Below are positions 6,653 through 10,399 of a stretch of 10,399 bases of DNA, piece by piece. Each line of letters opens with the position of its first letter. The first letter of the stretch is position 1. Location of the stretch: the NCBI GenBank assembly GCA_003224665.1, contig QHZM01000240.1, positions 1-10,399 of the forward strand. The letters are read 5' to 3'. The notes under the pieces were generated by a model. That model was not told the DNA's origin, ran no database searches, and saw only the letters and a list, made by a program, of their open reading frames with translations. The translations under genes and the position numbers were made by a program. This DNA is from Acidobacteriota bacterium (GTDB lineage: Bacteria > Acidobacteriota > Terriglobia > UBA7540).

Positions 6653-6913
6653 CTAAAATCGCTCGCCGGCTTTGCACTGCCGGATCAGGTCTTCCAAAGC
6701 GCGCAAGGGGATGAAGATGCGGAAGCCCAGCCGGATCGAATAGAGCTTGCCGGAACTCAGCCAGGTATAAAACGTGGACCTGCCAATCGTTCCACCTGTG
6801 GCGCGGCGGAGAATTCGCAAGGCATTGGCGGGCGCGAGCATGGTTTCAGTCTCGACATTAATCGGATTCCTCGAGAGTGGAAGGACGTTCACCTTGTCCT
6901 GTCGAGTCGTCAC
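6653..6913 (-). CDS. Helix-turn-helix, excisionase-like DNA-binding protein
   Basis: An 86-residue protein with a MerR/excisionase-type (HTH_17-like) fold around residues 28-77: 'ALRILRRATGGTIGRSTFYTWLSSGKLYSIRLGFRIFIPLRALEDLIR'. The 'S-T-F-Y-T-W-L-S-S-G-K-L' recognition helix and the following 'R-L-G-F-R-I-F-I-P' wing are typical. Such proteins serve as excisionases or small regulators. The start is GTG at 6913, with GGAAGGGG just upstream; an ATG at codon 25 is a possible alternative start that keeps the domain. It lies 69 bases after the zinc-motif gene on the same strand, probably cotranscribed, and is tail-to-tail with the cytochrome gene. No integrase is present, so its role here is open. 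Confidence 0.75.
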   Translation of the reverse strand: MTTRQDKVNVLPLSRNPINVETETMLAPANALRILRRATGGTIGRSTFYTWLSSGKLYSIRLGFRIFIPLRALEDLIRQCKAGERF

Positions 6914-6982
6914 GGGCCTACCCCTTCCGAACGTAGTTGGCGCTGTCCCAGCGGCCTTGATTTCGTGCGGACGCGCAAAGAT

Positions 6983-7393
6983 TCACCGCCCAGCCTCCCA
7001 GTAAGCTTCGAGCAGCTCGGTAAGAAGGCGACGGTCGCGCACTCGACCGGAGGCGAGTTCCGGATTGACGATGCCGAACTTTGCCTGCTCCAGGAGAAGG
7101 CTCGAAGGTTGACGGGAATGGAAACATTTCGGCTCGCGCTGCTCGAGCTCGTGGACCGCGCAAAGGAAACTCCCACCCGGGCGTGCGGGAAAAATGCAGC
7201 CCTTTTGCCCGCAGCGGCCGCCCGGGGGATCGCTGAAATGGAGGCCGGATCGCTCCGCGGGGCGAGGAGTGAAACTCGCAGGGGCAGGGACCGGGAAACC
7301 GGCTGCCGTACCGCCTGTACGCTCGAATGCCGCCGGACCGCCAGCGCTGCCCGACCGGTCGGCTCGGCGGGCTTCATTTCGTCGGAGTACCAT
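6983..7393 (-). CDS. Small protein with C-x4-C-x11-C-x2-H motif
   Basis: A 136-residue protein of unknown function. The N-terminal half (1-57) is rich in Arg, Gly, Ala and Pro and looks disordered. A zinc-finger-like cluster follows: C61-x4-C66-x11-C78-x2-H81. The C-terminal half is helical, including 'SRQPSSLLLEQAKFGIVNPELASGRVRDRRLLTELLEAYWEAG'. I recall similar small acidobacterial proteins with a C..C..C..H cluster followed by 'QP..LLL..AKFG', but cannot name the family. ATG 7393 is chosen because AAGGAGG lies four bases upstream; an in-frame start at 7513 has no such support. Overlapping open frames on the other strand and other phases were judged shadows because the cluster and the ribosome site occur only in this frame. 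Confidence 0.6.
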   Translation of the reverse strand: MVLRRNEARRADRSGSAGGPAAFERTGGTAAGFPVPAPASFTPRPAERSGLHFSDPPGGRCGQKGCIFPARPGGSFLCAVHELEQREPKCFHSRQPSSLLLEQAKFGIVNPELASGRVRDRRLLTELLEAYWEAGR

Positions 7394-8267
7394 GGGGCCT
7401 CCTTCACTTCCGAGCTGAGAGAGCCTGCCGCCGGGTCCCGTCGAGTGGTGGCGAGGCAGGAGGAAAGAACGGGCCAGAGTCGGGCGGCGCGTGGCGGGAG
7501 GGGCATCGAGCACTATTCTCCAGAGTCCTGTAAGGCTTCATAATCCGGCCGTGCGCTTGGCTTTTAAAGTGCGGGCGCGATCAGCCCGGGAGGGTACCCA
7601 ATGCGGGCAAAATTGGGGCCAGGCTGAATCCTCCCGGCTTGACGGAATGACGATAATGCGGTAACAAAGCCGTGCTCGGCCCGCATAAGTTTCTAACGCA
7701 GAGCCCAGCAAGCGCCGATGAAAGAAGGAGAGAGGGCAGCCGTCTTGAAAGGTCTTGGGGTCATGGCGTTTGGCCGGCTCCGCCCCGTCGCCATCCGCTG
7801 GGCCGTCTTTCTCCGGCGCTGGCACCGGCCGGGAGTTGAGAGTACGCCTTGAACTCGAGGGACTGTCCGAGTAAGATGGACCCAGACCTCGGAGCCTTGC
7901 GGAGAGTAAATGGCTAGAAGTCGAGCAAGAGCTGTGCCCCGAAGGTGGCGAGCCGGACCGATGCTCGCGCGCCCGGGCAAGAAGTCCGGGTAAGCGGACC
8001 CAGGTGCTCCCCCAAGCGCCTCCAGGGTGGATAAGGACTCGTTGGGCCAAACAAAGAAAACTGTCCAGAGTTAGAAGACCCCTGAAAGAGTGGTTTTCCC
8101 CGGGCGTTGAAACTGAGGTAAGGGCGATTCGAGGAAGCTGGGTTCCGGTAGTGCTGGTTTCGGGTCTGGCGTACCGGGCCGCGCCAAGGTTCATGGGATA
8201 ATCAAAGCCTCCTGCCCGAGACGCGAGAAGCCGCTCGCGCCCGGAGGAGGGGTTTGAGGACGTTAGA
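7394..8267. other. Long stretch without a convincing gene, downstream of a leftward promoter
   Basis: About 870 bases between the zinc-motif gene and the promoter at 8268. Open frames exist on the minus strand (7538-8194) and plus strand (8004-8201) but are rich in Ser, Arg, Pro and Leu without recognisable domains; the 218-residue minus frame has GGAGG 13 bases before its ATG, too far for a good ribosome site. Several short GC-rich stems are visible, for example GTCCG/CGGAC around 7985-8000. It could be a long leader, a noncoding RNA, or decayed sequence. Confidence 0.35.
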
Positions 8268-8297
8268 ATTGTAGGCTACATAAGTAGCCCTTGTCAA
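8268..8297 (-). promoter_or_regulatory. Strong leftward sigma70-type promoter
   Basis: Read on the minus strand: -35 TTGACA (8297-8292), an 18-base spacer, -10 TACAAT (8273-8268). The -35 is a perfect consensus and the -10 matches five of six. Transcription would start near 8261 and run toward the zinc-motif and helix-turn-helix genes through the gene-poor stretch. Confidence 0.6.
8274..8289. promoter_or_regulatory. Perfect dyad filling the promoter spacer (candidate operator)
   Basis: GGCTAC-ATAA-GTAGCC is a perfect 6-bp inverted repeat located exactly between the -35 and -10 boxes of the leftward promoter and 37 bases before the XRE regulator gene. A repressor bound here would block the leftward promoter and could also affect the rightward one (TAGAAT at 8264-8269 is a possible rightward -10). 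The XRE protein is the obvious candidate; this is inference from position. Confidence 0.5.
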
Positions 8298-8326
8298 GTC
8301 GCAAGGGGAAGGAAAGGCTGAGCGCC

Positions 8327-8851
8327 ATGGCTAGTCTGGATCCCGCAAAGGTCATCCGCCGCGTCCGTCAGCGGCTGGAACTGAGTCAGGAGGCCCTCTC
8401 GCGTCTGCTCAACGCCACCAAAGGCGCCGTGCAGCACTGGGAGCGAGGGCGAAACAATCCCGACCTGGCGCGCTTGCTGGTGTTGCGCCAGCTCTGCGCG
8501 CCCGGCCCCGAGCGAAGGGAACTCGACGCGCTGATCCGGCAGACGCAGGCCCAGGTGGCCCCCTTGCCGAGCGGCCGGCAGTTCCCGGCCGGGAAAGGGA
8601 AACGGACGGGGCGGCCGGGCCGCGCCCTGCCGTTGTACCCCAGCGAGAATTTCGCCTTATTGCGCCGCGAAAAACTCCGCCTGGAGCGCCAGGTCTCGAA
8701 ACTCCGATCGGCCTTGGACCGTCGCGGCGAGCAGTTGCGCATCCTTGAAGACCTGGCCACCGACCTCCAGCGCCAGATGGCGAGGCTCAGAGCCGGGCAG
8801 CCCGATAAGGACGACGCTCCGCGCAGCCCTTCGCCTTCGACCGCCAGTTAA
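8327..8851 (+). CDS. XRE-family regulator with C-terminal coiled coil
   Basis: A 174-residue protein. Residues about 6-50 form a lambda-repressor/XRE helix-turn-helix: 'VIRRVRQRLELSQEALSRLLNATKGAVQHWERGRNNPD', with 'S-Q-E-A-L' and 'G-A-V-Q-H-W-E-R-G' as the classic turn and recognition segments. A Pro/Gly/Arg-rich linker follows (about 75-100), then a charged heptad-like helix (about 108-155, 'LRREKLRLERQVSKLRSALDRRGEQLRILEDLATDLQRQMARL') likely to be a dimerising coiled coil. ATG 8327 is preceded by GGAAGGAAAGG; an in-frame TTG at 8291 would place the start inside the promoter region and is less likely. It is divergent from the leftward promoter and probably autoregulates through the adjacent dyad. 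Confidence 0.82.
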   Translation: MASLDPAKVIRRVRQRLELSQEALSRLLNATKGAVQHWERGRNNPDLARLLVLRQLCAPGPERRELDALIRQTQAQVAPLPSGRQFPAGKGKRTGRPGRALPLYPSENFALLRREKLRLERQVSKLRSALDRRGEQLRILEDLATDLQRQMARLRAGQPDKDDAPRSPSPSTAS

Positions 8852-8874
8852 TCTCCCCGCCCCGCAGCCCGAAA

Positions 8875-9069
8875 TTATCGGATCTGGACGGCCCTGACGG
8901 AGACCACGAGGGGCGGGTCCTGGGTGGCTCTCCTCAGGGCGAGCACCTTCAAGAATCCCACGCCCAGCGTCACCAGGTGCCGGGCGTTCGAGTGGCTGCG
9001 GATTTCCAGGAGCAGCCCGAAGGCCTGCTGGACCAGCCGGTCGGTCGAAGGGGCTTGTTCACTCATCAT
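8875..9069 (-). CDS. Hypothetical 64-residue protein
   Basis: Not recognised. The protein begins 'MMSEQAPSTDRLVQQAFGLLLEIRSHSNARHLVTLGVGFLKVLALRR' and ends 'VVSVRAVQIR', with one amphipathic helical stretch (11-25) and a moderately hydrophobic one (32-45). Start ATG 9069 is supported by AGGAGA six bases upstream, and codon third positions are strongly GC-biased as in the neighbours, which argues for real coding. The open frame extends upstream to 9198 but that part looks unstructured and has no ribosome site. It is tail-to-tail with the XRE gene, 23 bases between stops. Confidence 0.5.
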   Translation of the reverse strand: MMSEQAPSTDRLVQQAFGLLLEIRSHSNARHLVTLGVGFLKVLALRRATQDPPLVVSVRAVQIR

Positions 9070-9419
9070 CAGGGGTCTCCTTTTCCCGGGATCGCGCGAC
9101 GGCAGCCCTCCTATGAGTCGAGCTGCTGAAGCCTTCCGGCAGCCTCGCTCGCCTTGCCGCTCAGGCGCCGCACCGTCGGACCCCGCCGCTTTTTTCAAAG
9201 ACAGGGACGGCGCGAAAATAGCCTAGACTCATAGCTCCGCGCAAGAACTTCCTGGAAAAAGAACCCTTAAGTTCCCCTAGGATTTTTGCCTTCGTTTTTT
9301 GGGGGCAGGGAAGGCGGGGCGTCGCTGGGGGCAGGGTTGAAGGAACTCAGGGCCGGGTCCCTGCCGCGGGAGATTCGAGAACGACGAGTGTCCCCGGGCC
9401 TCTGCCTGAAGAAGAGGGC
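9070..9419. other. Intergenic region between the orphan gene and the BON gene
   Basis: No gene is seen. It contains an AT-richer patch (about 9250-9300) with CTTAAG and CCTAGG palindromes and T-runs, which could be promoter DNA for the leftward orphan, but no good -35/-10 pair was found. The plus-strand open frame at 9286-9468 has no ribosome site or domain. Confidence 0.3.
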
Positions 9420-9463
9420 GGCCGCCGCCCTTCTCGTGCCGATGCACGGAAGGGGCGGCGGCC
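9420..9463 (-). terminator. Long GC-rich hairpin after the BON gene
   Basis: On the plus strand the arms are GGCCGCCGCCC (9420-9430) and GGGCGGCGGCC (9453-9463), a perfect 11-bp stem, continued by TTC/GAA and CGTGC/GCACG around a CGAT loop, with a single bulge in each arm. It begins 22 bases after the BON stop. The bases that follow it on the minus strand are pyrimidine-rich (CCCTCTTCTTC) rather than a pure T-tract, so it is a probable but imperfect terminator. Confidence 0.55.
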
Positions 9464-9485
9464 GATGAGCCTGAAGGATTAACGT

Positions 9486-10399
9486 TCAGAAAGTTACGGT
9501 GATCGGCGCCTTGAGAGTGAAATCAATTTTAGTCTCGGACGGCACTTTCGCCTGCTGGCCGCGGGTGGCCGCCTGGGTCGCCGTCCCGGCACCGGCGCCG
9601 ACGGCCGCGCCGATGGCTGCTCCCTTGCCTTTTCCGGCGATTGCGCCGATGAGCGCGCCGAGGCCCGCTCCTCCGCCCACGGTCTCAGCCGTTCGCTTAC
9701 TGCGCGAAGCGGCGCGCACCTCGTAGTAGCTGCTCTCGACGTTGTAGGTGTTCCCATTCACGGTCAGTCCGATCAACTCGAGTTGCAGTTCGGAAGTGCC
9801 CGTCAATCGCCCGGCACTTGCCGACTGGACCAGGCGGACGCGGGCGTCCCCGCCGCGCTGGATCACAACGCTGTTGCCCACCACGACCGGTGATTCGAGC
9901 GTGGCAGTGAATTGCTCGCCGGGCCGGTTGCGTGAGGTGTCGATCGGGTCAATCGTCCGCACGGTGATCACAGTGCCGGCGGGTATTGTGATCCGCCGCG
10001 GCTCCGGAGCTGGAGGAAGTGACGCAACGGCACGTTCGGCGGGCCTCGTTTCCTCCGGGGCCGCAGCAGGCACTGAGGGGGCGGCCGAAGGTGCCGTCGA
10101 AGTCGAAGCCGCGCTGCTCCTGGACGACGCGCGGCGCGCCGCCCGTCTTGGAGCGGGACTAGGCGGAGGTTCAAGAGCCTCAGGGGCCGGAGACGGCGCG
10201 GCGGCCGACCCCGAGACCGCGAGCTGGTTGATCACTTGCTTCACGCCCTTCACCTGGTTGGCGAACTGTTCGACCGCCGTTTTTTCGAGCTCCGTATTGA
10301 CCGTGCCGGTGAGGACGATCACGCCCTTTTCCGACACGACGCGGATGTCACGCGTCTTGAGCGCGGGGTCTTGATACAGCCTGGCCTGAAGCTCTGAAC
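9486..10399 (-). CDS. BON-domain protein with glycine zipper (5' end outside window)
   Basis: An envelope-associated protein; BON domains bind membranes or other proteins, and such proteins often belong to stress or cell-envelope functions. Reading continues upstream of a GTG at 10337 to the window edge as 'SELQARLYQDPALKTRDIRVV', which is the first helix and strand of the BON domain, so the GTG is not the true start. Visible residues: BON about 1-61 ('GVIVLTGTVNTELEKTAVEQFANQVKGVKQVINQLAV'), a Pro/Ala/Ser-rich low-complexity linker (64-132), a beta-rich domain (133-238, from 'RRITIPAGTVITVRTIDPIDT'), then a glycine zipper (241-275, 'GGGAGLGALIGAIAGKGKGAAIGAAVGAGAGTAT') and a short beta tail. 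303 residues are inside the window. This domain order is one I associate with Acidobacteriota. A long hairpin follows the stop. Confidence 0.85.
   Translation of the reverse strand, partial: SELQARLYQDPALKTRDIRVVSEKGVIVLTGTVNTELEKTAVEQFANQVKGVKQVINQLAVSGSAAAPSPAPEALEPPPSPAPRRAARRASSRSSAASTSTAPSAAPSVPAAAPEETRPAERAVASLPPAPEPRRITIPAGTVITVRTIDPIDTSRNRPGEQFTATLESPVVVGNSVVIQRGGDARVRLVQSASAGRLTGTSELQLELIGLTVNGNTYNVESSYYEVRAASRSKRTAETVGGGAGLGALIGAIAGKGKGAAIGAAVGAGAGTATQAATRGQQAKVPSETKIDFTLKAPITVTF

Noticed and set aside
6910..7543. Overlapping long open frames on both strands other than the chosen zinc-motif frame
   Set aside because: High GC content leaves several frames open here. Only the minus frame ending at 6983 has the C/C/C/H cluster and a good ribosome site.
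7538..8194. 218-residue minus-strand open frame downstream of the strong promoter
   Set aside because: Its composition (Ser, Arg, Pro, Leu rich, no domain pattern) looks like antisense or noncoding sequence, and the GGAGG is 13 bases from the ATG. The promoter makes it worth a BLAST check, but I cannot support it as a gene.
1..10399. CRISPR array, tRNA or rRNA
   Set aside because: No regularly spaced repeats, cloverleaf-like sequence with a TTCGA-type arm in context, or rRNA landmarks were seen on either strand.

Overview
The window looks like a chromosome segment from a GC-rich member of the Acidobacteriota (Solibacter/Bryobacter-like). The inference rests on several lineage-flavoured genes: a PilZ protein with the 'N-x-H-G-A' variant motif, a BON-domain protein with a Pro/Ala/Ser linker and glycine zipper, a Tat-exported FG-GAP repeat protein, a DUF3179 protein, and a small C/C/C/H zinc-type protein. 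No rRNA, tRNA or CRISPR array was seen, so the taxonomy is inference only.

Layout. 1-187 (-): start of a PilZ-domain gene that leaves the window on the left. About 512-2017: an IS1380-family insertion sequence with an intact DDE transposase on the minus strand. 2068-3014 (+): a gamma-glutamylcyclotransferase-like gene whose 3' end runs directly into a leuD that has lost its 5' end; this looks like a deletion or recombination scar next to the IS. 3099-3136: two back-to-back hairpins. 3226-6540 (+): three exported-protein genes, namely a Tat-dependent FG-GAP beta-propeller protein, a DUF3179 protein and a diheme c-type cytochrome lipoprotein; the last two overlap by four bases. 6653-7393 (-): a helix-turn-helix 'excisionase-like' gene preceded by a small zinc-motif protein. 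7394-8267: about 870 bases with no convincing gene. 8268-8297: a strong leftward sigma70-type promoter whose spacer is filled by a perfect dyad, beside a divergent XRE regulator (8327-8851, +). 8875-9069 (-): a 64-residue orphan. 9420-9463: a long hairpin downstream of a BON/glycine-zipper gene (9486-10399, -) that runs off the right edge.

The most notable observation is in the DUF3179 gene. Its reading frame is interrupted once, by TGA at 5060-5062, exactly where the family has the first cysteine of its 'C-P-L-C/T-G' motif. The frame is otherwise open from 4673 to 5779. Neighbouring genes use TGA as an ordinary stop, so the code is not reassigned. A compact hairpin with G as the first loop base starts 15 nt after the TGA and has its loop 21 nt after it, which fits the geometry of bacterial SECIS elements. 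The gene is therefore a candidate selenoprotein with a U-x-x-C pair. A fresh nonsense mutation or a sequencing error remains the main alternative.

How the genes may work together: the FG-GAP, DUF3179 and cytochrome products are all predicted to leave the cytoplasm, and the latter two look translationally coupled, suggesting an extracytoplasmic redox function. The right half resembles a small regulatory island: an XRE repressor facing a leftward promoter with an operator-like dyad, upstream of two small DNA/zinc-type proteins.
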